64,000 bases of DNA from Umezawaea sp036375055 (GTDB taxonomy: Bacteria > Actinomycetota > Actinomycetes > Mycobacteriales > Pseudonocardiaceae), in the NCBI RefSeq assembly GCF_036375055.1, contig NZ_DASUSQ010000010.1, forward strand, positions 1 through 64,000, written 5' to 3'. Shown here piece after piece: positions 35,787 through 43,982 of the stretch (within the stretch, counting starts at the first letter, position 1; the number at the start of each line of letters is the position of its first letter). Below the pieces are notes generated by a model, which saw nothing but the letters and a program-made list of their open reading frames with translations, made no database searches and was not told the origin of the DNA. A program made the position numbers and the translations under genes.

Positions 35787-36377
35787 ATGAGCTCTGGTGC
35801 TCTCGGACGACCGGGGTCGCCCGCCAAGCCCACCATGTCGACGAAGATCGTCGTGGCTGGTGGATTCGGCGTGGGCAAGACGACCTTCGTCGGGTCGGTG
35901 TCCGAGATCGTGCCGCTGACGACGGAGGCGGTGATGACCGAGGCCAGCGTCGGCATCGACGACCTGTCGGCGACGCCGAACAAGGTCACCACCACCGTGG
36001 CGATGGACTTCGGCCGCGTGTCCCTGGACAGCGACCTGATCCTGTACCTGTTCGGCACGCCGGGTCAGCACCGGTTCTGGTTCATGTGGGACGACCTGGT
36101 GCGCGGCGCGATCGGCGCCGTCGTGCTGGTCGACACCCGCAGGCTCGACGACGCGTTCGCCTCGATCGACTTCTTCGAGGACCGCGAGCTGCCGTACGTG
36201 GTGGGGGTGAACTGCTTCGACGGCCTCATGCACCACCGGGTGGAGGACATCCGCGAGGCGCTCACCATCGAGCCGTCCGTGCCCATCGTCCCCTGCGACG
36301 CGCGCAACCGCCAATCGACCAAGCAGACGCTCATCACCTTGGTGGAGCACGCGTTGCGCCAACCCACCTACGCGTGA
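35787..36377 (+). CDS. Conservon GTPase (CvnD type)
   Basis: 196-aa small GTPase of the MglA/CvnD type. P-loop AGGFGVGKTTFV, switch II region LFGTPGQHRFWFMWDD and a guanine-specificity motif of the CvnD form (VNCFDG in place of NKxD) are all present. In a standard conservon a DUF742 protein (CvnC) precedes this gene. Here only 29 bases separate it from the roadblock gene, so the DUF742 gene is missing. An ATG at 35787 is nine to thirteen bases after a purine-rich AAGGGAAAG. A hairpin terminator follows. Confidence 0.92.
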   Translation: MSSGALGRPGSPAKPTMSTKIVVAGGFGVGKTTFVGSVSEIVPLTTEAVMTEASVGIDDLSATPNKVTTTVAMDFGRVSLDSDLILYLFGTPGQHRFWFMWDDLVRGAIGAVVLVDTRRLDDAFASIDFFEDRELPYVVGVNCFDGLMHHRVEDIREALTIEPSVPIVPCDARNRQSTKQTLITLVEHALRQPTYA

Positions 36378-36422
36378 ATTCGCTACTTGTTCAGGTGGTG
36401 TGAACCACCGTTGTCCGCTGTT

Positions 36423-36457
36423 CCGAGAAGGCTGGCCGATGAGGTCGGCCTTCTCGG
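36423..36457 (+). terminator. Hairpin after the conservon
   Basis: CCGAGAAGGC (36423-36432) pairs with GCCTTCTCGG (36448-36457). It stands between the GTPase gene and the PhoX gene. Confidence 0.75.
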
Positions 36458-36474
36458 GTGAACGGAGAACAACG

Positions 36475-37635
36475 GTGGAACGTCGGAACTTCCTGAGGGT
36501 CGCGGTCGTCGGAACGGCGGCCGCGGCCTTCGGCGGCGCCTCGTGGGCGGAAGCCTTCGCCGCGGGCGCCCAGCCGGGGCCGAGCCCCTACGGCCTCCCG
36601 CAGGCCGTGAACGCCGGCGGGTTGATGCTCCCCGCGGGGTTCACCAGCCGGGTCGTGGCCCGCAGCGGCCAGCGGGTCGCGGGCACGTCCTACACCTGGC
36701 ACCCCGCCCCGGACGGCGGCGCGTGCTTCCCCGACGGCAGCGGGTGGATCTACGTCTCCAACAGCGAGGTGCCCACGACCGGTGGTGTCGGGGCGATCCG
36801 CTTCTCCTCCACGGGCGCCATCACCGACGCCTACCGCACCCTCTCCGGCACGAACGTGAACTGCGCGGGCGGCGCCACCCCGTGGGGGACCTGGCTCTCC
36901 TGCGAGGAGGTGGACCGGGGGCGCGTCTTCGAGACCGACCCGCGGGGCGTGACCGCCGCGGTCGCCCGGCCCGCGATGGGGCGGTTCAAGCACGAGGCCT
37001 GCGCGGCCGACGCCGACCACGGCTACGTCTACCTGACGGAGGACGTGAGCGACGGGTGCTTCTACCGGTTCAAGCCCACGGCCTGGGGTGACCTGTCCGC
37101 CGGGACGCTGGAGGTCATGGTGGGGCCCACCTCGCAGACCTCGGGGCCGGTGACGTGGAAGGCCGTCCCCGACCCCGACGGCAGCCCCACCGCGACCCGC
37201 TCGCAGGTGTCCGGCGCGAAGCGGTTCAACGGCGGCGAGGGGTGCTACTACGCCGGTGGCACGTGCTGGTTCACCACCAAGGGCGACAACCGCGTCTGGG
37301 CCTACGACGCGGACGCGAGCACGATCGGCCTCACCTACGACGACTCCCTGGTCGCCTCCGGCACCGCGCCGCTGACGGGCGTCGACAACGTCACCCGCTC
37401 GACCTCCGGCGACCTCTTCGTCGCCGAGGACGGCGGCGACCTGGAGATCTGCCTCATCACGCCGGACGGTGTCGTGGCACCGTTCCTGCGGGTGCCGAAC
37501 CAGTCCTCCTCGGAGATCACCGGACCCGCCTTCACCCCCGCGGGCGACCGGCTCTACTTCTCCTCGCAGCGCGGCACGAGCGGCAGCAGCGGCGGTGGGA
37601 TCACCTACGAGGTCAGCGGTCCGTTCCGCCGCTGA
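36475..37635 (+). CDS. PhoX-family secreted protein (DUF839)
   Basis: 386-aa protein starting VERRNFLRVAVVGTAAAAFG, a twin-arginine signal (RRNFLR) with a hydrophobic core ending near AFA. The mature part resembles the PhoX/DUF839 beta-propeller family: SWLSCEE-like WGTWLSCEEVDRG, GRFKHEACAAD and GYVYLTEDVSDGCFYRF. PhoX enzymes are Ca/Fe-dependent alkaline phosphatases exported folded by Tat. Many DUF839 proteins have not been tested, so activity is inferred. The GTG follows GGAGA by six bases. Confidence 0.85.
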   Translation: MERRNFLRVAVVGTAAAAFGGASWAEAFAAGAQPGPSPYGLPQAVNAGGLMLPAGFTSRVVARSGQRVAGTSYTWHPAPDGGACFPDGSGWIYVSNSEVPTTGGVGAIRFSSTGAITDAYRTLSGTNVNCAGGATPWGTWLSCEEVDRGRVFETDPRGVTAAVARPAMGRFKHEACAADADHGYVYLTEDVSDGCFYRFKPTAWGDLSAGTLEVMVGPTSQTSGPVTWKAVPDPDGSPTATRSQVSGAKRFNGGEGCYYAGGTCWFTTKGDNRVWAYDADASTIGLTYDDSLVASGTAPLTGVDNVTRSTSGDLFVAEDGGDLEICLITPDGVVAPFLRVPNQSSSEITGPAFTPAGDRLYFSSQRGTSGSSGGGITYEVSGPFRR

Positions 37636-37723
37636 ATCACATTAACCGTTCTTGCGGTCTGCTCCGCGACGTCGTTACGGTCGAATTCCCTGCATGATCC
37701 ACCCTGCAACGAGGAGAATCACC

Positions 37724-38266
37724 GTGCTGCGCAAACTCACGGGTGCGCTGGTGGTCGCCGTCGGGCTCATCAGCCTGCACGCCCCGACCGCCTCCGCGAC
37801 GCCGGACGTCGAGGTAGCCGCTGTCCGAACCCTGACCTACAACGCCAGCGGTGCCGCGGAGTTCAAGGCCGCCGTCGACCAGGGCGCCCAGATCTGGAAC
37901 TCCAGCGTGGTCAACGTCCGGCTCGTGTCGACCACGTCCAGCTCCGCCAACATCCGCATCATCGCCGACGACGGCTGGCCGCGCGCGCAGACGACCAGCC
38001 TCGGCAACGGCCGCGTCTGGATGGGCCGCCAGGCCACCGACCAGGGCTACAACGCCATCCGCATCGCCTCGCACGAACTGGGCCACATCCTGGGCCAGCC
38101 GGACCGCAAGCCCGGCCCGTGCACCAGCCTGATGTCGGGCAGCAGCGCGGGTGTGTCCTGCACGAACCCGTACCCGAACGCGCGGGAGAAGTCGGAGGTC
38201 GAGGCGGCCTTCAGCACCGCCAGGATCGGCGCGACCGCCGACTGGGCTCGCGAGTTCGTGGACTAA
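37724..38266 (+). CDS. Snapalysin-like secreted zinc metalloprotease (M7)
   Basis: 180-aa precursor. GTG 37724 lies six bases after GAGGAGA. The signal peptide LRKLTGALVVAVGLISLHAP ends near ASA. The mature domain holds the metzincin motif HELGHILGQPD, whose two His and the following Asp are the zinc ligands of the M7 (snapalysin) family, plus the family's Cys pair in GPCTSLMSGSSAGVSC. M7 enzymes are small secreted proteases of actinomycetes. A terminator follows directly. Confidence 0.9.
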   Translation: MLRKLTGALVVAVGLISLHAPTASATPDVEVAAVRTLTYNASGAAEFKAAVDQGAQIWNSSVVNVRLVSTTSSSANIRIIADDGWPRAQTTSLGNGRVWMGRQATDQGYNAIRIASHELGHILGQPDRKPGPCTSLMSGSSAGVSCTNPYPNAREKSEVEAAFSTARIGATADWAREFVD

Positions 38267-38277
38267 CCGGTCCCACC

Positions 38278-38323
38278 GCCCCGGCGTCCCGTTCCTCCTG
38301 CGGAGCGGGGCGCCGGGGCTTTT
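38278..38323 (+). terminator. Terminator after the metalloprotease
   Basis: GCCCCGGCG (38278-38286) pairs with CGCCGGGGC (38311-38319), followed by TTTT. A further inner pairing between TCCCGTTCC and GGAGCGGGG extends the stem. Confidence 0.85.
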
Positions 38324-38423
38324 CCGGGCCCTGGCAGGCGTCTCGCGGTCGCGGTATTCCGCGGGAGCGGTCCACGCGGCCACCCGGCCGGCCGTCCGCC
38401 GAACAGGTGGAGCACGCTCCCGG

Positions 38424-40469
38424 CTAGTACTCCTCGATCTCCGGCTGCGGTGGCAGCAGGAGGTCGACGCCGACCGAGCGGAGCCACTCGTCCTGCTCGC
38501 CGGTCGTCTCGTCGGCGATCACCAGCGCGCCCGTCGCGCGCAGCAGCGGGACCAGGGCCGTCGCGGCGGCCCTGGCCAGCGCGCCCTCCGGCACCGGGCC
38601 GAGCGCCACGGCGTGCGGTCTCGACGACTCCACTGTGGACAGTTCGGCCAGTGCGCCGGAAAGGTCGTGCAGCAACACCTTCACGCCGAGGTCGGCCAGC
38701 ACCGCGAGGTTGTCCTGACCCTCCTCGCCGTGGAGCCCGCGCAGCGACAGGCTGAGCCACAACCGGTCAGGGGCCAGACCGGAGCCGGTCAGCGCGCGGC
38801 CGACGGTGGCGGTCAGGTCGGGGTCGCGGGAGTGGTCGGGCGACAGGCGGACGAGGACCGGGAGGTGCTCGCCCGGCTCGGCCGCCCTGGCGCACGCCTG
38901 CGTCAGGAGCGCGTCGCCCAGCGGGATGGTGTGGCCCAGTTCATCGCCCTGGAGCAGGACTTCCCCGTGCGTGACGACGGTGTCGTCCGGCTGCTCCCAG
39001 CGGAGCCGCGCGGTCAGCACCACGTCGTCGACGGCGTGGAACTCGGTGTAGACCTCGCCCGCCGCGAGCGCGCCGGGCAGCGTGGCGACCAGTTCCAGGC
39101 GCGGCCGGTCCAGCGCGTCCAGGTCGTGGTCGTAGTACGCCCACTGGCGCTTGCCCTTGGCCTCCGCGCGCCGCAGGGTGCTGTGCGCCTGGCGCACCAG
39201 GGTCATGGCGTCCGCGCCGCGCGCCGAGGTGCGGACGAAGCCCATGCCCGCGGACACCGCGGTGGTCCGCGTCGAGTCCACTTCGACCGGTTCGGTGAGA
39301 GCGGCGTCGATCCGGGCGGCCAGCTCGGAGATGCTCGGTGTGGTGGGGGAGTCCTCGATCAGCACGACGAACTCGTCGCCGCCCGCCCTGGCCACCATCG
39401 CGGCCTCGTCCGCCACGGCGGCGCTCAGCCTGCGGGCGACCGCGGTGAGGACCCGGTCCCCGGCCCGGTAGCCGAGGCCGTCGTTGAGCAGCGCCGTGCT
39501 GTCCACGTCGAGGTAGCACAGGGTCACGGTGTTCGGGGTGCGGAGCTTGCCGAGCACCTTCTCCAGGTGCGGCAGGAAGCTCTGCCAGTTCGGCAGACCG
39601 GTCAGCACGTCGTGCAGCGCCTGGAACCGCAGGTACTCCCGGAGCTGTCGCTGATCGGTCACGTCCTCCAGCACGGCCACGAAGTACTTCGGCCGCTCGT
39701 CGCTGTCGCGCACCACCGACAGCACCACGTTCGCCCAGATCTCGTCGCCCGCCGGACCGGTGAACCGGCGTTCGGACCTGGTGGTGTCGTCCAGCGCCGC
39801 CAGCATCGCGTGGCTCGACGTCCGCAGCGCGTCGAGGTCCTCGGGGGCGAACACCTCGTCGGGGGCGTCGACCTCGTGACCCAGTATCCGCGCCAGCGCC
39901 GGGTTCGCCTCGACCAGCGCGCCCGCGAGGTCCAGGATCGCGATGCCGACGGCGGAGCTGGAGAACACCTGCCGGAACCGCGCCTCGCTGTCGTGCAGGC
40001 TCTGCTGGGTCTCGCCGAGGGTGAGCAGCAGCGCGTTGCGGACCCGTTCCTGCTCCTCGAAGATCTGCTCCCGCACGGCGTTCGCGTACCCCGCGGCCAG
40101 CGCGCCCAGGACGAACACCACGCGGTCCTCCAGGTCGGGCACGTCCACCAGGTCCGGGTGCGTGCGCAGGGCGGGCCCCAGGACGTCCACCGTGGTCTGG
40201 AGGCTGTGCGGCCCGGTGTAGCGGGACTCCACCAGCCAGGCGCCGATGGCGTGCGCGGGTTCGGCGGTGAAGTCCTCGGCCCCGAGCAGGGCGACGAGCG
40301 CGGTCACGTGGCCGTCCACGTGCCGCCGGATCCTCCGGCGCGACGTGGGCGAGTACGCCGTGCGCGCGAGCGCCCTGGACCACCGCTCACCCGTGGGCGG
40401 GTGAGCGGGGCCGACCTCGGGCGGGGGCGGACCGTCCGAGGGCTGCGCAGCACCTGGGATCGTGCTCAT
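38424..40469 (-). CDS. PAS-GGDEF protein with degenerate EAL domain
   Basis: 681-aa cytosolic signalling protein. An N-terminal helical region (about 1-155) is followed by a PAS domain (FRQVFSSSAVGIAILDLAG), a GGDEF domain with intact ARAGGDEFVV, and a C-terminal domain in EAL position. The GGDEF active site is intact, so c-di-GMP synthesis is likely. The RxxD inhibitory site is not conserved (ADEAAM in its place). In the EAL-like domain the EAL motif is replaced (LTARLRW), so phosphodiesterase activity is unlikely. The gene follows the DUF574 methyltransferase on the same strand with a 52-bp gap. Confidence 0.88.
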   Translation of the reverse strand: MSTIPGAAQPSDGPPPPEVGPAHPPTGERWSRALARTAYSPTSRRRIRRHVDGHVTALVALLGAEDFTAEPAHAIGAWLVESRYTGPHSLQTTVDVLGPALRTHPDLVDVPDLEDRVVFVLGALAAGYANAVREQIFEEQERVRNALLLTLGETQQSLHDSEARFRQVFSSSAVGIAILDLAGALVEANPALARILGHEVDAPDEVFAPEDLDALRTSSHAMLAALDDTTRSERRFTGPAGDEIWANVVLSVVRDSDERPKYFVAVLEDVTDQRQLREYLRFQALHDVLTGLPNWQSFLPHLEKVLGKLRTPNTVTLCYLDVDSTALLNDGLGYRAGDRVLTAVARRLSAAVADEAAMVARAGGDEFVVLIEDSPTTPSISELAARIDAALTEPVEVDSTRTTAVSAGMGFVRTSARGADAMTLVRQAHSTLRRAEAKGKRQWAYYDHDLDALDRPRLELVATLPGALAAGEVYTEFHAVDDVVLTARLRWEQPDDTVVTHGEVLLQGDELGHTIPLGDALLTQACARAAEPGEHLPVLVRLSPDHSRDPDLTATVGRALTGSGLAPDRLWLSLSLRGLHGEEGQDNLAVLADLGVKVLLHDLSGALAELSTVESSRPHAVALGPVPEGALARAAATALVPLLRATGALVIADETTGEQDEWLRSVGVDLLLPPQPEIEEY

Positions 40470-40521
40470 CGTCGTTTCTCGGTGGGCGTCGTCCGGACTG
40501 GCGGGGAGGAGCGGCCGGGTG

Positions 40522-41328
40522 TCAGGGCTTCCGGCCGACCACCGCGTAGAGGTTGGCGCGACCGGGGTCGTCGCCCACCTCGTCCGGTGATTCGGGACGC
40601 CACTCGGGCGTCATCACCAGACCGGGTTCGATCACGTCGAAGCCGTCCATCATCCGCAGCACCTGTTCGGCGGTGCGCGGCGTGATCGGCTCGGCGGTGT
40701 TCCGGAAGACACCGGCGCCCGCGGCCATCGCCTCGGGCATCCGGTCCGGGGTGAAGTGCGACAGCGCCAGGTAGCTCCCGGAGCACAGCGCGTCGCGGTA
40801 GCGGGCCAGCACGCCCCACGGGTCGTCCTCGTCGGGGATGAACTGGAGCACGCCGACCGCGAGCAGCCCGATCGGCTGGTCGAGGTCCAGCGTCCGCCGC
40901 GTCTCCGGCGCGGACAGGACCGCGGCGGGGTCGCGCAGGTCGGCGAGGACGGCGGTGGCGTTCGGGTCGTCGGCGAGCAGCAGTTCGGCGTGCGTGATCG
41001 CGACCGGCTCGAAGTCCACGTAGACGACGCGGCACGTCGGGTCGGCCTCCTGGGCGACCTCGTGCACGTTGCCGACGGTCGGGATGCCCGAGCCGAGGTC
41101 GAGGAACTGGCGGATGCCGAGGTCCACGAGTTCGAGGACCGCGCGGCGCAGGTAGGCGCGGTTGAGGCGGGCCATGTCCCGCACCGGGAGGACCCTGATG
41201 AGCTGCTCGGCCGTGTCGCGGTCGGCGGCGAAGTTGTGGCCGCCGCCGAGGAGGTAGTCGTAGATCCGCGCCGAACTGGGCAGATCGACGTTGACCCCTT
41301 CGGGCACCCAGCTCACCCGGTCGACCAT
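40522..41328 (-). CDS. DUF574-type SAM-dependent methyltransferase
   Basis: 268-aa protein of the actinobacterial Methyltransf_19 (DUF574) family. The N-terminal signature is PSSARIYDYLLGGGHNFAADR, the SAM-binding motif is FLDLGSGIPT, and VVYVDFEPVAITHA holds the acidic residue that contacts the ribose. Substrates of this family are unknown. It is downstream of the sigma-factor operon but separated from it by a hairpin. Confidence 0.9.
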   Translation of the reverse strand: MVDRVSWVPEGVNVDLPSSARIYDYLLGGGHNFAADRDTAEQLIRVLPVRDMARLNRAYLRRAVLELVDLGIRQFLDLGSGIPTVGNVHEVAQEADPTCRVVYVDFEPVAITHAELLLADDPNATAVLADLRDPAAVLSAPETRRTLDLDQPIGLLAVGVLQFIPDEDDPWGVLARYRDALCSGSYLALSHFTPDRMPEAMAAGAGVFRNTAEPITPRTAEQVLRMMDGFDVIEPGLVMTPEWRPESPDEVGDDPGRANLYAVVGRKP

Positions 41329-41466
41329 CCCGCACCGCCCACCCTCACCCGGATATCGCGAACGGGAATCACCTTACTGACCAATTCCATCGCCCGAACG
41401 GATGACAGGGCGGTTCACCCTTCTGCGCGGCAGAACACCGGCTGACGCGGTCGAGGAGCACGGCAG

Positions 41467-41500
41467 CCCCGTCGTGGACCGCGGGGGGAACACGACGGGG
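41467..41500 (-). terminator. Terminator of the sigma-factor operon
   Basis: CCCCGTCGTG (41467-41476) pairs with CACGACGGGG (41491-41500). It touches the stop codon of the 153-aa gene on the minus strand, so the sigma operon probably ends here. Confidence 0.75.
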
Positions 41501-41962
41501 CTAGACGCAGATCCAGTCGGTCTGCGCGGTGGTGCCGTCGACGGTGCAGCGCAGGCGGATCGGGCCGGGCGGGGGCGGGCCCAGCAGGAACGAGCCGAAC
41601 TCGTCGGCCGTGGTCTCCTCGGCGGGACCGCCGGGGGTGAGCAGCGCGACCACGGCCCGGCTCGGCGGCATGAGCTGGCCCGCGATCCCGGCCTCCGTCA
41701 CCTCCACCTGCAACGAGAAGCCGTCCGCGTCGAACACGAGCTGCCTGGCGGTCAGCACGGCCCGCGCCCGGCCCGCCAGCTCCGTGTCGAGGATCGAGTC
41801 GTAGCTGGTGAGCAGCAGCAGCTCCTCGTCGATCGTCCGCCACGCGAACGCGGCCCGGCCGGCCTCCAGGTACGAGGCGGGCACGGAGGCCGCTTCGGTC
41901 AGCGCGGCGTGGAGGTCCCCCAGCAGGCGTTCATCGCTGTCCCAGTGCTGCACCGAGCACAC
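41501..41962 (-). CDS. Uncharacterised protein overlapping the ECF sigma gene
   Basis: 153-aa protein without a named family. The N-terminal half is helical (LLGDLHAALTEAASVPASYLE, then AFAWRTIDEELLLLTSYDS). The C-terminal half is predicted beta-rich and resembles carboxypeptidase-regulatory-type sandwiches (TADEFGSFLLGPPPPGPIRL). There is no signal peptide or membrane span. The GTG lies inside the sigma gene (32-bp overlap) right after GGAGGGAG, so it is made with the sigma factor and is a good candidate for its cytosolic modulator. It could be an anti-sigma factor or protease target; nothing in the sequence proves either. Confidence 0.75.
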   Translation of the reverse strand: MCSVQHWDSDERLLGDLHAALTEAASVPASYLEAGRAAFAWRTIDEELLLLTSYDSILDTELAGRARAVLTARQLVFDADGFSLQVEVTEAGIAGQLMPPSRAVVALLTPGGPAEETTADEFGSFLLGPPPPGPIRLRCTVDGTTAQTDWICV

Positions 41963-42542
41963 CTCCCTCCGGGGTGGCGCCCGTGAACGCGAGGATCGCG
42001 GGCGTCTTGCGCAACTTGTTCAGGCAGCGGATCCGCGTGGGCCCGATGCTGCCGATCGGCATGTCGAGCTGGGCGCTGACGTCGGCGTAGCTCGGTGGCG
42101 GGTCGGCCATCAGCTTCGCCAGCAGCTCCCGGCACTGCTCGGACAGCATCCGGAACCCGTCCCGCAGCGCCTGCCGCCGTTCGGCCGCCAGCAGCTCGGC
42201 CTCGACGTCGCCCTGGTCCACGGCCACCGACTGCTCGTCGGTCGCCTGGGGGTCGAACGGCTGGGTCCGCTGCTGGAGCTTCAGCATGCGCAGGCACTCG
42301 TTGCGGGTCGTGGTCGCGATCCAGCCGGGCAGCGCGTCCGGCTCGCGGAGCCTGCCGATCTGCTCCACGAGCCGGAGCCAGAGCGTCTGGTTCACGTCCG
42401 CCGCGTCCGCCGGGCGCAACCGGTGCTGGTAGATCACCGACAGCACCAGCGGCGTGTAGCGGTCGACGATCTCGTTCCAGGCACGCTGGTCGCCCGCGCT
42501 CGCCGCCTCGACGAGCGCGGCGATCGGGGATGCAGGGGTCAC
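41931..42542 (-). CDS. ECF-type sigma factor
   Basis: 203-aa sigma-70 family protein with only regions 2 and 4. Region 2 is AGDQRAWNEIVDRYTPLVLSV and NQTLWLRLVEQIGRL, with DALPGWIATTTRNECLRML following. Region 4 is AKLMADPPPSYADVSAQLDM and PIGSIGPTRIRCLNKLRK. It lacks an adjacent zinc anti-sigma factor. Instead it overlaps the 153-aa gene and follows a subtilase gene on the same strand (139-bp gap). Its regulon is unknown; the nearby genes are the natural candidates. Confidence 0.92.
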   Translation of the reverse strand: MTPASPIAALVEAASAGDQRAWNEIVDRYTPLVLSVIYQHRLRPADAADVNQTLWLRLVEQIGRLREPDALPGWIATTTRNECLRMLKLQQRTQPFDPQATDEQSVAVDQGDVEAELLAAERRQALRDGFRMLSEQCRELLAKLMADPPPSYADVSAQLDMPIGSIGPTRIRCLNKLRKTPAILAFTGATPEGGVLGAALGQR

Positions 42543-42681
42543 GTCCCCTCCTCTTGTTCAGCAGGGACTGACGTGCCTGTCTGATGGCCGGCTCCGCAGC
42601 CGGGGACCTTCGAAATGCTGCCACAGGGTGCGGAGCGCCCAAGCGCTCGTCAGATACACGTCGGTGTCGTCTTTCGACCGA

Positions 42682-43878
42682 TCAGGGGACCTGGACGCCG
42701 TAGCCGGGGTGGAATTCCGGGCCCGCCAGCAGCAGGTCGCGGGCCTGCGGCGCGCTGATCCCGTTCGCGGTCATCAGCGCGGCGATCGTCCCGGACACGT
42801 GCGGGGTCGCGAAGGAGGTCCCCGCCCAGTAGGCGTACCGGTCGAACACCTCGGGCGTCGGCTCGCCGGGCAGCTGCCACTCGCCCTTGAGGTAGGTGCT
42901 GCTGCGGTTGCCGACCGCGCACAGGTCCACCCAGTGGCCGTGGTTGCTGTAGCACGCCGGGACGATCGAGCCGTCGCCGTTCTGGGCCAGCGCGGCCACG
43001 CCGACGACGTTGGCCAGCGCACCGGGCCAGCTCGGCCGCTCGGTGCCCTGGTTGCCCGCGGACGCGACGACCACGACGTCCTTGGGCAGCAGGTTGACCG
43101 CGCGCCGGACGGGCTCGGACGCCACGTTGTCCAGGGTGAAGCAGCCCAGCGACATGGTGACGATCTGCACGCCCTGGCCGAGCCCGGTGATGGCGGTGGC
43201 GAGCGACTCCTCGTCGCCGAGGCCGTTCGGGTCGAGCGCGACCTCCGGGTCGAAGCGGACCCCCGGAGCGGCCTGCCGCGCGACGCCCGCGACGAACGTG
43301 CCGTGCCCGCCCTGGAGCGCGAAGAAGTCGCCGTGGTCGTAGGCCGTGTCGACGTCGTCGGCCTGCGGGGTGTACCAGCCCGCGAGCCAGTCGGGGTGGT
43401 CCGTCGCGGCGGTGGCGGAGATGCCGGTGTCGATCACCCCGATCGTCACGCCCTTGCCGCGGTCCGGCTTGCCCGGCTTGGGCAGCGGGTCGGTCGGCCG
43501 GGGGCGGTCGCCGGGGCAGCCGTGCATGTTGCCGCCGTGCCCGACGGTGAGGTGGTGCGGCTGGACCAGCGGGATGCGCTCGCCGGGCCAGGTCTTCGGG
43601 TCCCGCAGCAGTCGCACGATCCGCGGAATGTCGTCGCGATTGTTGGGGAGAATCACCCGTTCCAAACCGAGGAAGCCCTTGCCCAATTCGAATCGGAACC
43701 CGTTTTCGCGGAGTTTGGCGATTACCCGCTGGAGGTCCTCGGTGGTGACCAGCAGTTGGCCCGGACGGAACAGGAACTCCCGACCCGGCTCGGCGTGCAG
43801 CCGAATGCGTTCATCCTTGGCGATGAGCTGGTCAAGTGCTTTCAGGTAAAGCTCGGCGCGGTCCGACGATTTTGACAC
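42682..43878 (-). CDS. Cytosolic S8 (subtilisin-like) serine protease
   Basis: 398-aa subtilase. The catalytic triad is complete: D150 in GVIDTGI, H192 in GGHGTFVAG and Ser in WAGTSFATPH near residue 350, with the oxyanion Asn in SAGNQG. No signal peptide or membrane anchor is visible, so it should act inside the cell. The first 110 residues form an N-terminal domain that could be a pro-domain or sensor (FRPGQLLVTTEDLQRVIAKL). The GTG at 43878 follows GAGG by six bases. It is divergent from the CHAT gene across 104 bp. Confidence 0.9.
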   Translation of the reverse strand: MSKSSDRAELYLKALDQLIAKDERIRLHAEPGREFLFRPGQLLVTTEDLQRVIAKLRENGFRFELGKGFLGLERVILPNNRDDIPRIVRLLRDPKTWPGERIPLVQPHHLTVGHGGNMHGCPGDRPRPTDPLPKPGKPDRGKGVTIGVIDTGISATAATDHPDWLAGWYTPQADDVDTAYDHGDFFALQGGHGTFVAGVARQAAPGVRFDPEVALDPNGLGDEESLATAITGLGQGVQIVTMSLGCFTLDNVASEPVRRAVNLLPKDVVVVASAGNQGTERPSWPGALANVVGVAALAQNGDGSIVPACYSNHGHWVDLCAVGNRSSTYLKGEWQLPGEPTPEVFDRYAYWAGTSFATPHVSGTIAALMTANGISAPQARDLLLAGPEFHPGYGVQVP

Positions 43879-43970
43879 CAAAGCCTCACAACAACGTCGC
43901 GGAGGTGGACATGCGGCAACCGAACAGCGTGATCAAGCTACCACAACGACGTTCCCAATCATGGGACCGA

Positions 43971-43976
43971 TAAAGT
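43971..43976 (+). promoter_or_regulatory. -10 box for the leaderless CHAT gene
   Basis: TAAAGT lies six bases before the GTG at 43983 with no RBS in between. The 104-bp gap also has to hold the opposite-strand protease promoter. Confidence 0.5.
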
Positions 43977-43982
43977 ACGCGG

